64,000 nucleotides of DNA from contig NC_090942.1 in assembly GCF_040807025.1 (NCBI RefSeq), forward strand, positions 179,751,247 through 179,815,246. The letters are read 5' to 3'. This document shows positions 27,259 through 40,765 of the stretch, piece by piece. Both the position numbers and the translations under genes were made by a program. The notes under the pieces are model-generated. The model had not been told where the DNA came from, made no database searches, and saw nothing but the letters and a program-made list of their open reading frames with translations. Position 1 is the first letter of the stretch. Each line of letters starts with the position of its first letter. This DNA is from Struthio camelus. Its lineage: Eukaryota; Chordata; Aves; Struthioniformes; Struthionidae.

Positions 27259-30200
27259 GCCAAAGACTTTTAGCTCATTATGTTTTTCAAACTTGTATCT
27301 GTGTAATAATAGCAATTATACAATTATAATAATACTGATTATTGCATCCTCATCATGAAACTGTAAGCTATGTTTTTAGTACTTGTAAGAGAAGTCTTGT
27401 TTTTTTACTAGAATTAATCTCCCTAAGAGGCATTTGAGGGGTCTTCTTGAGACACAGAGTTAAGAAAGTTCCACCTATACCGTGGGCAGCCCCTCAGATT
27501 AGTTCTGATATATAGTTGTTCCGATACCTGTGATCTTTTTCTTGTACCTATAACTCAGGAGATCAAGTTAGCAAGAAGAAATGAAACTCAAAATCTAGTC
27601 CTGCAGACAAGGAGGTTGAATATCCATTCTAGGGTCTCTTATATACTTGCCTTTTTGTCTTCCAGATCAGTCATTTTCTATTCTGAAGGGAAGTAGAAGG
27701 ACAGCCTTAACTTCTTTGAAATATCATTGAAAGTGGAGCAAAACCATTTGTTCCTATCCTTCACCATTTTCTTCGACCGTTTCCTAATCTAATTATTTGT
27801 CTAGCGTCTTTCTCCCTACATCTTTATTTTCTGCAGTTCTGCTCAGCACATGTGTCTGAATCTTCTCTGCAATGGCCCATAGTATCCTTACCTTCTGCAG
27901 TTATTGTCTTGAAATATAAAACTTTCTGTACAACAACTGTTGGCTCTCTTGCAGATTGTGGAGTTATTAGGGTCTCCAAAACTCTTTATGTACTGCTACC
28001 ATGTGGGATATATATCCCTTTCACAATACATTTAAGTCGCATGCAAGTTATTCATTCTGTGAGAATATTTTGTATTTTGTACCTACCCTACCAAAATCCC
28101 AAATGGGGAAATATATTAAGCAATTATTTGGGAGAACGGTTTTATTAATGTAAGTGAACAAAGTCAAAACCTACCCCCAGAACATGGGTGGGCTGGTTTT
28201 CAGAGCTGTTAAAACTCTTATTTGTAAATTTGGGTGGTTATCATATTAGAAAAATAAAATATGTATTGATATACAAACTATATAGGCTTGTATATGACTT
28301 TCTGTATTTAAACATTTTAATTTTTCAGTTGCTCTGTTTTTTGAAATACTTATCACTAATTTCCAACAAGATGCTTCTGGTAAAAGCCTGATAATAATTT
28401 TCCTTAAAATAAATTGTTCTGTTTTAAGGAATGGCTTTTCTGAAAATATTTCCAGCATATAGCACTGAACACAATCTTCTAACATGTCACATGCCTCCAC
28501 CAACAGATAAACATAATTACCTTGCAAGGCTATCTCTAAAACATTTCTCTGCAAATAATGTTGAAAAGTGCTTTCATGAAGTAAAAAGTTTAGTACGAGA
28601 ATATACAGACACCAAATGAAAGTAGACTTTAATTATATTTTAGAAAAGGTGAAGGTATGGTTTCGATTAAATTTTCTCACCATTATTTAAAAATAGTTTT
28701 CCATCTAAGTAATGAATATATGGAATACACTACAGATATCCCTTGTTACTCTTTTGAATGGTGCTGTTAACAAAAGCTTTTTCCACAATGGAAAGTGTAC
28801 CTAGTCAGAACTTTGTCTGTTTATATAAATTAAACACACACATAAACTAAGCATACAGATTTATGTTTTGTGTGACCCTTTTAACTCTCTGTACTTGCTG
28901 TTAAGTTGTATATTTTTCCATAGGAGCCCTGTAACTCATAAGAAAATGACTAACGCTGAAAACTCAGTTAAGTCTCAAAAATAGGCATTAGTTCTGAGGC
29001 CTGGTACTCCTTTTGGGAAATCAAAGTTTTTATTGCCAGATAAATTAATGTTTCGAATGTATGAATACAGATGCTGTTTACAAATTTGTCACAATCTGTC
29101 TTCCAGCAGAAAGAATTTATACTGTATATAGTAATGGAAAACAGAAAACTGCATATTTCACTAAATTGCAGCTGTGTATGGAAGATTTATATGGTTGTTT
29201 TTTGTCAGTGAAACATGTAGGTCTACAGTATTTCAGTTCAGTATTGCAAACAGAACTTTAGTATTCTTATTTTAAAGTTATTTTATATTTTCAATAGAAT
29301 AAATAAAATATAGAAATTGTTGTACAAAAAGCTATACATAATAACTATATTTATCAATGTTTTACTGCAGAATACAACTGTGGTGCAAATCTTATTATTC
29401 TCACTATCGTATAGACAAGCCATATTTGAGAATTTCCAGCCTGCAAGCCATTTTCATAATTTTTAAGCGTCCAACCATTGCAGTAGTAAACGTTGCAGAG
29501 GACTTATATATTATGCTAGGTGTGCAATACTGAAAAAGTGCTCAATGTGAAGAACAAAGTCAGTTTTATTTTTATTATAATCAAGTTCATTTAGAGATTG
29601 AATATCCTGAAATAATAGAAAGCTGCATCCACACGGCCAGTTACTTTTTGCTTGCATGCTTTCACCTAATGGAGTCCTATATATATATATTTTTTTTCCT
29701 AGTGTATATTCCCTTCCAGCACACAGCCTTCAAAACAGGAGCTAACATTTTTTTTTCAGCTGTGAAGTATTGGATCCAATTACTCCCAGCAACTAAAAAC
29801 AGAGTTTATTTTAATAGGATTTGCAGTAAAACAAGGCATATAAAAATCAGATGCATAGGCAAAGATTTTTTCATCTTTAATCATTAAGCTACCAGTACAA
29901 ATTGAGCCCTGCAGTTATTTCATTCCCGAAGGAGATCAGAGATTTAAAGAATTCAGAGGATTAAATATTTGTGTTTGAGTGAACATGCTAAGTGTTTTTG
30001 TGGCTGCTGTCGTTAAAACTGTATTTCAATACTTTATTTTAAATGCATACACTGCACATTCTCTCTAAATGATAGCTTGTAACTCTTCCTAGATACAGGG
30101 CATTAAGGGCATCTGTATTATATTACCACCCATCCCACAGATGCCCACAGTTTGTCTGGCTTATAATGTATTGTTACGCTTTGTCAATACAGGCAATTTA

Positions 30201-32089
30201 AACTTAGCCTTTTTTCTCCACTGGCAAAGAGCTACATACTGCAGTCTGTTATTTCTATGACAAAAAAATTTCTATGTTGGAGAGAAGAGAGTTCTTCCTC
30301 TGGAATACGTAAACCCCTGCAAATCAAAATATATTCTATCCAAATTTTGCACAGTATTTGCCAAATGCCAATGATTTGTTTTCCCGTGGAAATGTAAATA
30401 TGGAACAGAAAGCCATGTGAAGTTTATATTATGCTTTTATTGAAAAAGACTGAGAAGTTAACAACTGGACACCTAACTGCTGTAGGAGAACTGGGCAAGG
30501 ATTTTTCTCAAATACAAGCAACATACATGCAAACCAAACACAAATCCTGTGCATGAGGATTAATATTTCTTCCAGAATGAATACTCATTGACGAAGCATA
30601 CCTGATATATTTTTAAATCGTGGATAATTAGACTATATTTATATGCAACAAAGATGTGTTAGGATCTGTCCTCCTCAGCTAGCTGGAGAAGATAGTGCTC
30701 TATTAACCTGATATTTAAATTTACATTAAAATTTTCTTTCTTTCAGAATTTCTTTCGTAGTCTGAATTTTTCTTCTGCTACTGTGATTTATGTTATACTG
30801 CTTGGTACATACACAATGTGACAAATAAAGTATATGTTCATGGTCTTGTTGAATCCTCCCTTCTATTCCCTTTTGCTAGGACTACCAAGCAAGAGAAGAA
30901 AGTTAGGAAATTATTCTGAGTGAAGAGTTACGTGTTTCAATATATTATTGAATCTGTCTTTCTAAGAATGAAGGGTGTGAACTTACAGGAATGTTCTTGA
31001 GTTTCAGTATTTACACCTTATTTCAGAAATTTTTTAGGGAGCCATTCATGATTCAAGTGATTGGGCTGACACTTAGAAAACACCATATGCTATTTGGCTT
31101 ACCTATGTTAAGGAAACTAAAGAAGATGTCAGGAGGACAATATATAGATCAACATTTCCTATGGCAAGTTTATTATTTTATTTAGTCTATACTCCTCTTT
31201 CATTGTAATGAATTTAAAATTGAGACAACTAAATTGTTCCATATTTAAATGAACTTTACCTTTTAATTCTTTATTTCTTATGCTATATATTTTTTGTCTC
31301 GTTAGTAACATATGTAATTACAATGCTCTTATAAACAACATTTTTCTACATCCCCCTCTCAAAAGCCTGCCATATAGGGTGGGATTTATTTGACTAACTA
31401 TTGAAGTATGTAATGTAGCATCTGCACCTGAGTAGGTGGCTGTAGCCACTTTCAAGGGTAATTCATCCCATTTTGACATAGTCATTTAAAATGAAACAAA
31501 TGAATCGTATTCTAACATTGCCAGTTCTGCCCAGTGATTATAAAAGCAGTCTGGATGTATCAAGAATGGTGATATTACTAAACTGAATGCTGTATTCGAA
31601 TTGCCTTATTTTGACCCACGAGTTTACGCATTCAGGATTCCATGTCCAATCTGATCGTTCTAGTATCCCAGTAATGTCACCATAGCAATATCTGATGGTT
31701 TAGGCATGAGAAACCAAGACCTGACTAAACAAAATCTTGGATGCTCCAAACTCCAATTCCCAAATTGGAAATTTAGAATTTGTTTCAGAAAATATTCCCC
31801 TAAATATTCTCCCTTGTCCTTTCAGCTATTGTCTAGACATCGTGGACAAGAGTCTTTAATTAGCATGTATCTTAAAAAGCTTTGATAACACACACTCATA
31901 ATGGTATCATCCTTATGTGAAGTGAATGGAACTGACAGGGTTATCCCAATTCATGAGTATGAGTTTTGTATAAAGAAATCCAGATGAACTGGAATATGTA
32001 CATGTGTAGGAGTGCAAGTGCAGGGTGTGCCTGAGAGAGAGAGGCTGCAGATGGTGTTTGACTGTTGAACTGAGAATATGTATCTGCAG

Positions 32090-32290
32090 TTTTTCTGGAA
32101 GATGAGGTAAACAGCACATTAATTAAATTTGCAGATGATACCAAACTGAAACGTGTTGCAAACACCATTGAGGACAGATATAAAACAAAGTGACCTAGAA
32201 AAGGTGAGAAACATAATAGGTTAGAAACAAAATGAGACATAGTATTGAGAATGAAAGTTAATATATTGAAAATGCAGATATTAAACAGAA
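32090..32290 (+). mobile_element. Decayed CR1 LINE ORF2 fragment, sense
   Basis: Conceptual translation around 32115-32150 gives STLIKFADDTKL, matching the FADDTKL segment of the CR1 reverse transcriptase (FADD carries the conserved catalytic Asp pair). It continues as a VANT-like stretch, and after a frameshift a DLEKVRN...QNETY-like segment follows, in the order expected for CR1 (FADDTKL, then the D-L-D-K-L-E-K-W region). In-frame stops and a frameshift show a dead copy. Both ends fade out; neither the 5' UTR nor the 3' octamer tail is visible. Confidence 0.75.
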
Positions 32291-32365
32291 GTAAGTAATT
32301 GCAAAAAAAAAATAGTAAAAGAATTTAAAACATGATAGCAATTATAATGTAGTCAGCTATGAACT

Positions 32366-32470
32366 GTCCTCCTCTCCACTCCTTTCCTCTTCTCTGTGCT
32401 CCTTTCTGCTCCTCTCCCCTCCCCTTCCCTCCCTTCCGCTTCACTTCACTTCACTTTTTTTTTTTTTTCT
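32366..32470 (+). repeat. Pyrimidine-rich tract
   Basis: About 105 bp of mostly C/T (CCTCCTCTCC..., TTCACT repeats, then a T run), with a few G and A interruptions. It begins about 75 bp after the CR1 relic ends. Confidence 0.85.
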
Positions 32471-34635
32471 GTGTGTTTTTACAGTACCTGCTATATTTTG
32501 GTTCATTGTATTATAAGTGGAATTTATTTCAAAAGCAGAAGATTCATATCAGAGCCAGGGAGCCTATGTCCCACATTATTCTCATGCTAGACCTAGCAAA
32601 ACAATCTGCTATGCTACTACTGCTACAGCTACAGCTGTAAATATCAGGTGGCATTGACTGAAAATTGTCATTTTCTTTGAGACTATCAAAAAATTTAAGG
32701 TCTAAAAGTAGTATTTGATTGCTTCAGTTGACAAGTAGGCGTAAAAAAGCTATAAGAGCTGTGAACCACAAGATGTATATCCTAACAGGTGGACAGACAC
32801 CTTAAGCCAGGAACTCAGAAGTGAACCTGAATTTGCTGATGTAGATGTAGTCTTAGGCACCTCATTTCCAGATGAAAACTATTTAAGAACTTCAATTTTG
32901 TGTGTTGAAAGTACACACTTCTTGGAATGAATCTAAGCTGTTTGGGATTCACCAGCTAGGAATCCTGGTGCCTAAATCCTCAACTACTCTACTAAATATG
33001 GTCTGACTCATGCTAACAGCATTCAGTTCGTAGCCTCAGTGAACACTAATCTCTCCATGTTTCATAAACTCTTTTCCTTATATCTTTTCATTAAGAAAAA
33101 ATTGTCTTATTGCCTCACTCCCTGCTACCATCCCCTCTATATGACAGGAGCCAGCTGCTGTTCCCTCCAGTTGCACTAGCCAATGTACATCTTATTAAAC
33201 TCAGAGCAGTTGTTTGCAGTTTTTATTTAGCTTTGAAGTTCACTGCTTCTATAAAAGAACACAGAAGGATCTGAAAGTTTGTCTTATTTTTTCCGCTGAT
33301 AGTAATTAAATAAAGCATATTATCTCCCTCTAAAAATACCATCTTACCATCGTCACTATAGTAATACTATCACTTACACTGAGATGATCTGTTACAAACG
33401 TTTCTATGAAAAATGTCCAAAATATGAAGAAATATGCATCCTTACACATAGTGGTCATAGTCCTCATCTAAGTAGTAGGAATTAGATTTTACCTCTTCCT
33501 CTAGTAGAGAGAGTTTGAACCCATGGCTTCCATTTTACACCCAATTATGCAAAACATAGTTCTGTAGGAAAGGGTTAAGGAGAAGGAACTAAATTAAAAT
33601 AAGAACATATGTGGGAGTGAAAGGAGAGATGAATTTATAGTTTACTGCTAATGACCCTCAGTTTATTAAATGCATACCTAGAATTTCATTTCCCACTCTG
33701 AGGATTGCTTCCAGCTCTTGTCCTTCCTGCTGCCCGCAAATAACTAACAGTTATAACTAAGTAAATGAACAGCCCTGGAAAGTGGGGGCAACAACCCTAG
33801 GTAGCTTGATTACAAAGATACACTTAACAATTATAATTCTATGGCTACCTGGTACATTTAGCTATATGGCAATATTTGATCTCAATCATGCATGTGTTTC
33901 TGGTCGCATAATAGCTTCAGCTTAATAGATGGGTTAAAAATGGTCCCAATGAATTCTGTCTGCTACTCACAACTTTAAAAGGATGTAATAGGCTTAGTCT
34001 TTTCAGGCTTATGAGTAGCCAGAGTCCAGGAATCCTATGAGCAAATAGGTAAGCTATTATGCAAGAGGATCTATAACATCAGATATGTTGTATGCAGAAA
34101 CCACATTTTGTGCTCAAATAGCAAATTGTTATGTCTAATGGAAGAAAAGAATGTGTGCTTATGAATCTAGTCTCACAGAAGTGCTTTCCTTAAGGCTTCT
34201 TAATCAAAGTGAGAAACAGTTTCAGAAATACCTTATTTTCTCAGTTTCCTTCTGGCTAATGTATAGATCCCTCCATCCTTCAGACTGGCTGCTGAGAATT
34301 CTGTTGTCGCATGCCTTTTGCAATCCTTAGACAAACAACAGCTTCCTTGGAGACTAAGAAGTCACCTGCATCTTTTCTTTCCCTTCCCAAAGGGAATATT
34401 GGCCCTTTGATCTGCTGAACGTTATTGGTTCTCTTGAACTGGCATAGCGTGGAGAGACAGAAGGCTGCAATGCCCCTAAGATTCTTTTCTATTTCTGGTT
34501 CCAGAAGGCATGCTCTAAAAATCCTAACTAAATGCCTGTACAGATGATACCTTTGCTAAAACTAGTGTAACAGTCCCCAGTAAAACAGACAAACAAACAA
34601 AATCCCAAGATTATTTAAAGAGTTTGGCAAATACC

Positions 34636-34662
34636 GGGGGGGGGGGGGGAGGGGGGCAGGGA
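34636..34662 (+). repeat. Poly-G tract with interruptions
   Basis: Fourteen G, then A, six G, CA and GGG. Four or more G-blocks with short gaps meet the usual G-quadruplex pattern on the plus strand. Confidence 0.95.
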
Positions 34663-35158
34663 AGCCCCAAAATATTGATAAATTTTAAGGCCGATATCCT
34701 TGGGAAACTTTTTTGAAATTCATTGACTGAAATCTCTTGCGTAAGTAGTGGAAATGCATATATCCATAGTTTAAAGTATTTGAGTTACTTCCTAGCAGGA
34801 AGAAAGACAAAGATTTAGAATCTATTTTTATTGATTCTTTTGTAGAATGCATATCGAGTTTTTTCTGTCACACATGCAGAGTAACTCAACTTGCAAGAAT
34901 AAGCAAGTGAGCAGTCACATCAGGAGACCATGTTCTCATCTTCCATTCATTGAGACAAAAATCAAAGTTTCTGATTATTGCTTTAGTGGCCACTTATTCT
35001 CCTTTACACAACTTTCGAGGGTCCCTGTCTCATGGAGAGGAAGCTTGGCCTCTGTAGCCAAGACAGAGCCCTGTAACACCTATAAGATAAAAGTACATTA
35101 ATCAAGTTATAATTAATATTAGTTTTCCTTGAACCCAAATAAAAGCACAGTAAAACAG

Positions 35159-35636
35159 TGTAACTGGGAATAGTTTGCAAGTATCTTGTAATACTATCAG
35201 GGCATAGCCAGTTACAATGTATATGTATTTTATGTACTTATGTGACCAATGTCATCACCAAAGGGCAAAGATGGGTGTAGTTGTATATAGGAGGCATCTA
35301 AGCAACAAAATCTTGCCAGGCAATGGACAAGATAAGTGCAAGCGACTACAAATCCTGAGGACATCCTGCCAAAACCGCACAAGTGACTAACAAAACCAAA
35401 AACAAGATGAGAAGTATCATGAGTAGAAGAGAACTCCTTTTTGGCTGGAGGAAAAGGAGAGGCAATAGCACTTCAGGCATAAGCGAAGAGAAGCGGAGAA
35501 GAAAGAAGAAAAGATAACTTTGATTCTGATTTCTCTTGTTAAAGACTTCTTAAGCTTGATTGCCATGACCTCAGTGATCCAGCAAGGACCACAGCTAGCA
35601 GTGCTAACTAAATGGCATCAGCTCCGTTATGTTACA
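35159..35636 (+). mobile_element. Possible solo LTR of an endogenous retrovirus
   Basis: The segment starts TGTAAC and ends GTTACA, the TG...CA inverted termini expected of an LTR, and its 478-bp length suits an ERVL-like LTR. A TATA-like TGTATATAGGAG lies near 35283. TTGTTAAAGACTTCTTAAGC near 35538 resembles a degraded AATAAAGAC-type polyadenylation region, followed by about 80 bp of U5-like sequence. No clear target-site duplication is visible (AACAG before, TATTC after), and no internal retroviral sequence adjoins it. Chance termini remain possible, and the call rests on layout alone. Confidence 0.3.
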
Positions 35637-36614
35637 TATTCACAGACAATTTAGAATGGACATTTTTAATGGTAAGAGTTTTGTATACATGGTGTAAGAA
35701 TTAACTACTAGCAAGAAATGTGTTGCTAAGGAAAGAATTTAGTAAAGTTTGAGCTTTAAAACTGGCCTGATTTGTCAATATTCTAAACATTCCCACATTA
35801 GTTCTAATTCTCGAATGGACATATATATAGATATAAAATATATAGGTATACATTTGATACTATTGAAATACTTATCTCTCAAATAACTAACTCAACAATG
35901 CTGTACAGGCTGAACAATTTTTCTTGAGATACTGAGATTCTTTACTTTGTACCTTTCCATTACAATTATATTTTTTCCTTTAATCTAACAGCATCCCACC
36001 CCCAAAAGCATTTACCATTAGACAGTAATGTTTTGGTTAGAGTATTTTTGGTATACCTGTGGAAATAGAAAATCGTTGTGCCTTGAGTTTTCTATTACCA
36101 TGTAATGTGTCCTTTGATTTTTATGTGTATACGAGTGTTATTTCTGAACAGTGATAAAGTCTAGAAAAAGAAAGCCAATATAACGTTACAGAGATATATG
36201 ACTAAACCCAAATCTTTCTTTTCTAAATGATTATCTGGTTCACAGTAACTATGAGATAAGTGCTGAAAACCTAATCACTATCAGTAATTTATAATCACAA
36301 TCGTAGCTTCACTATCAGTCTTCAGAGTGAGGTGATTTAAAATTATTTTCTTTTGAGCAGTTTATGTCTCATGAGCTTTCCAGGGTGTCTGATGGCAACA
36401 GTTTGCAAGAGAAATATTCTTGCTTGTAATAGACAAACCATAGACAGATTTTTATCAGATGTCAGCTAACACAGTGGTGAAAATAATAATAAAAAGATTC
36501 TATAAAATAGATAGATCTCTAACTTCTTTTTTCTCTCAGCATCACTGATTATTATGGGGTGATTTGGTTTTAAAGAGTTTTAAGCTTATAGATGACATGA
36601 AATGTTTCTAGTGC

Positions 36615-36645
<31 letters not shown>
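36615..36645 (+). repeat. (TTTTG)n microsatellite
   Basis: Five TTTTG units ending in a T run. The complement, CAAAA with poly-A, could be a retroposon tail on the minus strand, but no element body is seen beside it. Confidence 0.93.
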
Positions 36646-37035
36646 GATCTGTGTACTTAGATCCTCTGCTGCTGACCTGAATGGAGTTTTGCCAATTTGC
36701 ATTAACAGTGTTGACACATATTTGGCTGTGGATTAAACCAAAGCATTTTTCATCTCCTATATCTGCCCTAGCCTGTTTTTAGAGGCTGCTATCCCTATGA
36801 CAAGGACAGATGAATGGCAGATGAATAAAATCTATTTCTTAACCAACCCTAACATGTTAAAGAAGTAAGCTGAATTCAGCATTAGTTTATCTTAATGCAA
36901 CAGGCTCTAAGTTCAAGAGAATGCTCCCATGCACTTAGCTCTTCCTGCTCCTGGGGTGGCATCTCCCAGGACTGGGACAGCAGCTAGGGGTAGTAACAGA
37001 TTCAGTCATCTCAGGCTAGCATGTTGCAGTCTGTC

Positions 37036-37060
37036 TTTTTTTTTTTTTTTTTTCCCCCCC
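37036..37060 (+). repeat. Poly-T/poly-C tract
   Basis: Eighteen T followed by seven C. A poly-pyrimidine run of this kind can mimic a splice acceptor tract, but no AG with a plausible exon follows closely. Confidence 0.93.
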
Positions 37061-38433
37061 AACCCTCAGTCTGATTTTAGAGAAAATCAACTTGCTGTTG
37101 ACGGGGGTAAAAGGCTACTGCACCCCACAGTTGTGCTGGTTTCATTGTCTTCTCTCCTTTACCTTGTTTAGATCCGTAAAATGATCTGGGTTGAGGAGCA
37201 AAGTGAGAAATAAACAAATCAAGCCAACAAACCACACTGGCGTTGAAAAGGTATTAGCACTCTGGTAATGGAGAAGCTGCTATGTAAGAATGTAGTCGAC
37301 TGTCAGGACTTGAGCTATAGAAAAGTTTAGCATTTGATGAATCTGTAAAATGTGGTCCACTCTCAGTTTGCAGACACAGAAGCCAGTCTCTGTGTGACAC
37401 CAGGTGTTAGAGGCTCATTCTCCTGCATAAGTTGCACAATGAAATGTGATAACTAGAGACAGCAGAGACTGCTAAGCATTTGAAACATCCCTTTTAAATA
37501 AAGATATGTATTTATAATGATAAAGTTCTGCAAACATGGTATGGAAAGTTGTCCTGAGTACTTAACAAACTTAGGACCCAAATCTGAAACACTATTGTGA
37601 GTACTTCTACTAACATCAAACTCATTAAAATCCACAGAACCAATCTTTACACTATTCTAAATAAAATATATTGAGCTATCTGAGAATGGAGGAGGAATCT
37701 GAATAATTCCCCAGCCAATGAAAATATATTTTCCATGCTCAATTATCAAAAAATAGCTCAATGGAATTTTACCAGCCTTTCCAAAATATTCACTATTGAG
37801 GGGGAGAACAAGCATGAGAAATATCCCTCTGACAGGTAGTGAAATGAAAAGCATCTGAAAAAATGCTGCTTACAATGAAAGTGCCATTCCAGCCCTAAGC
37901 ATAACATCACATTACCAGCTCTACAATCACTTACTTCTTTCTGAATATCCCTCTGCCTTTGAACATAAGCCTTTTGTTAGACATTCAGCAGCCTTCCCAA
38001 GATATTTACTAAAACACAGAGGGGAATAAGGATTTTGCACAATAAATAAGCCATCTCAATACCATTTGATTGCATATTAAGCACAGAGGTCACTGAAAGA
38101 AAAAACAAGATTTGACCTTCACTATTTCAGTACACATGCAAAAAGCTAGAGTGCAGAGCAACGTGAGCACACAGGCAATCTGTGCAGGTGTTAGGATGAC
38201 AACTCGCAAAGAGCAGCAAAAAGGCATCTGTGCTTTGACCAGCCTCAATTCTGCTCTAGTAGAGTAGTATGAATATTTTCAAAATCCATGTAGCTGTCAT
38301 GATTCATGCATTATACTCATGCAAGAGCATTTGAATCGGGCTAGCTTCGGCTAGCTGAAGGGCGAAAGCAATAAATTTTTTCTAAACTCTGGGTCTGCTT
38401 GCAGAGAGTTAAGGACATTAATACTGCAACTAG

Positions 38434-38461
38434 TTTTTTTTTTCTTTTTTCTTTTTTTTTT
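38434..38461 (+). repeat. Poly-T tract
   Basis: Twenty-eight bases of T with two C interruptions. Confidence 0.93.
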
Positions 38462-40614
38462 CGGTTCTTAGGTTTAGCACCAAAAGACAAACTTATTTAA
38501 ACAGTTGCAGTCTGCTTCTATAAACATTTTACTGACTTCCAATGGCATTCGGCTATTTTAATGGGACTCCCATAATCCAGTACCCCTCAAAAGCTTGAAT
38601 GACTTTGTTGTCAATCAAATAACTATGATGGCAAAAATATTTCCCTTAGAAGTGTGAGTCGTGAATATATTTTATCCATACCCATGTACAGAACTTGATC
38701 CACAGCAAGCATTACATTTTTTTTTTTTTGAAGAGCATGCACAGCTCTTTCTCTTCTCTTCTTATCTTTTTCAGCTTGCAATCTCAGACCTTAGAAATAT
38801 ATTAGAAATATAGAATGGAAAACTATCATACAGGATATACTTTAAACAAAACTTTTTGCAGCATATTGCTGAAGTTAATACGAATAATAATATATTCACT
38901 TAGAATATAATCTTGGAGTGCAATTGAGCTAAAAATAATTTGCTCCATAACTTATCTTTCTAAGCTTTAGAACACATGGAATATGCTGTCCTTTATTGTT
39001 TTACCTACCACTGCATAAAATCTTAATCTCATCAAGATTGCCCTTAGATAACTTGTTTGGATTGTTCTAGAGAGAAAAGTACTTTCTTTTGATTTGAAAG
39101 CCCTCCATGACTTTGTGGTAGTTCATTTCAATTATTTCTTTTATCCTGACTAATAATAAATCATATTCCTCTCCTTTAATTTGAAGTCTTCTTTCTAGAA
39201 TTTCTATCATTGGGAACAATGTTTGTGTATTTCTCTAACTCTCCAATTCCTCATTTCCTAAAATAACTTTTTGCCATTGCCTGTCCATCTCTCATTTTCA
39301 CAGGATACATATTAGCTATCATAATATAAAGGAAATGACATTGTTAAAAAAAATAGATTAAACAGACAGTTTCCGAGGGAAATGAACAAAAATAGACAAA
39401 AACAATTTGAAGGAGATTTTAGTGTGTTGCCCCTTCTCTTTATTGAGCATGCAGTTTTGCTTGCTTGGGGTCAGCTGGATGTCACGAAACTTTAGAAATA
39501 TTTTTCTTTTTCTGTAGAGCCTGGTTTGGCAATGTGTCTTATCTGTTCTGTAGCAGCTGTCCTCATTGGGAACAATGGAATACACTCGATTTTTGATGTC
39601 AAGCAATAATTAAATAATTTGTAATGAAAATGGGATAAGGCTTGGGCTTACAGTGTAAGTGTATATCTTAAACCTGTGAGGTACATCACGTCATTTATGC
39701 CAGTTGTTCACAGTCATTTTCAAATGAGAAAGCAAACTGATAGCAAAAACAAGTCCCAGCTGGACAATAACTACTGAATTTGCGTAAACCAGTGAACACA
39801 ATTCTACATATGCTTTCCTTGTGTAAGATGTGGCTCTGTTGCCCCTTTCTGAAGGAAAACAAACAAGTAAACAGAAAATACACAATGGGAATTTTAATGC
39901 ATCAGTTTGTCTTATGCATGATTGCTTTTAGAAGAAAAAAAAAAAGTTGTAAAAGAAAGAGGAAGGGAAATCTTAAGAGGTAGGCCATTTCTGTGGAACT
40001 TGGAAGGCCTGTGCATTTTGTTTCCAACCAAACTTTTGCTCAAAAGTTATGCTATCTTATGTGTTGACCTCCAACTCTCTGTGGATGGTACAAGATGAGG
40101 GCAGAATGCTGATATAAGTTTTGAATGCAATCAAAATGTGTAGTTTCTTCAGCAAACCCACAAGATTATTAGTAAACAGTTTCTCTAGCTCTTTTTATTT
40201 TTTGCGAATTCTCCTTAAAAACTGGAGGAAAAAAACATAATGGAACACAAAGACTCAGACAAAAGTTTTGAATTGGAAATGCATAAAATGCTCCAATTTG
40301 TTTGAGATTTATTAGGTGCCTATGATATCATCTGTGTATTCTAAACTAAGCAACTACTAACTTTGATGATGTCTTACCGGTCAATAGAGAAATAGGCATT
40401 TGCAAAGACTGATGTATCTCAAGAGTCTTAAAAAAAACTCTTAGCATGGCATGTACCAGCCTTGAGAATTACTAGTTTCTTTTTTTATATATATATATTT
40501 CTGACTATAGAGATAAAAATTACAGTTAGCTTAAACTAGGTCTTTCAGATAAAGGGCAGTGAACCTTAGCCTAAGCAAATACCTGTTCCAGCTTTTAAAG
40601 AGAGAACATAGAAT

Positions 40615-40765
40615 TAGTTTGATGTAACAGGAAAGTAGTTTGATGTAATAGTTGGATATAATAGGAAAGTTCTAGAAACTGAATAATAAATAATTCAGCA
40701 GGCAAACTGAATTTATGCTTCCACTAAAGTTGATATTAAGATAACAAGATAACAAGATAATGATA
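40615..40765 (+). repeat. Local tandem repeats (TAGTTTGATGTAA; AAGATAAC)
   Basis: TAGTTTGATGTAACAGGAAA-G is followed by TAGTTTGATGTAATAG and a third degenerate GATATAATAGGAAAG. About 60 bp on, AAGATAAC occurs in three consecutive near-copies (about 40738-40762). Confidence 0.8.

Larger units (their letters stand above)
15571..32089. other. No gene seen; long stretch of unique AT-rich DNA
   Basis: About 16.5 kb with only microsatellites, two short duplications and a small GC-rich spot at 18850-18880 (AGCCC-GGG-GGGCT hairpin). Open frames of 60-108 codons on both strands lack any domain signature and match chance expectation. A short possible sauropsid relic lies at 22110-22160 (CAAAGCCCATCAAAGTCAAT, then GGAAAG). 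Confidence 0.65.
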
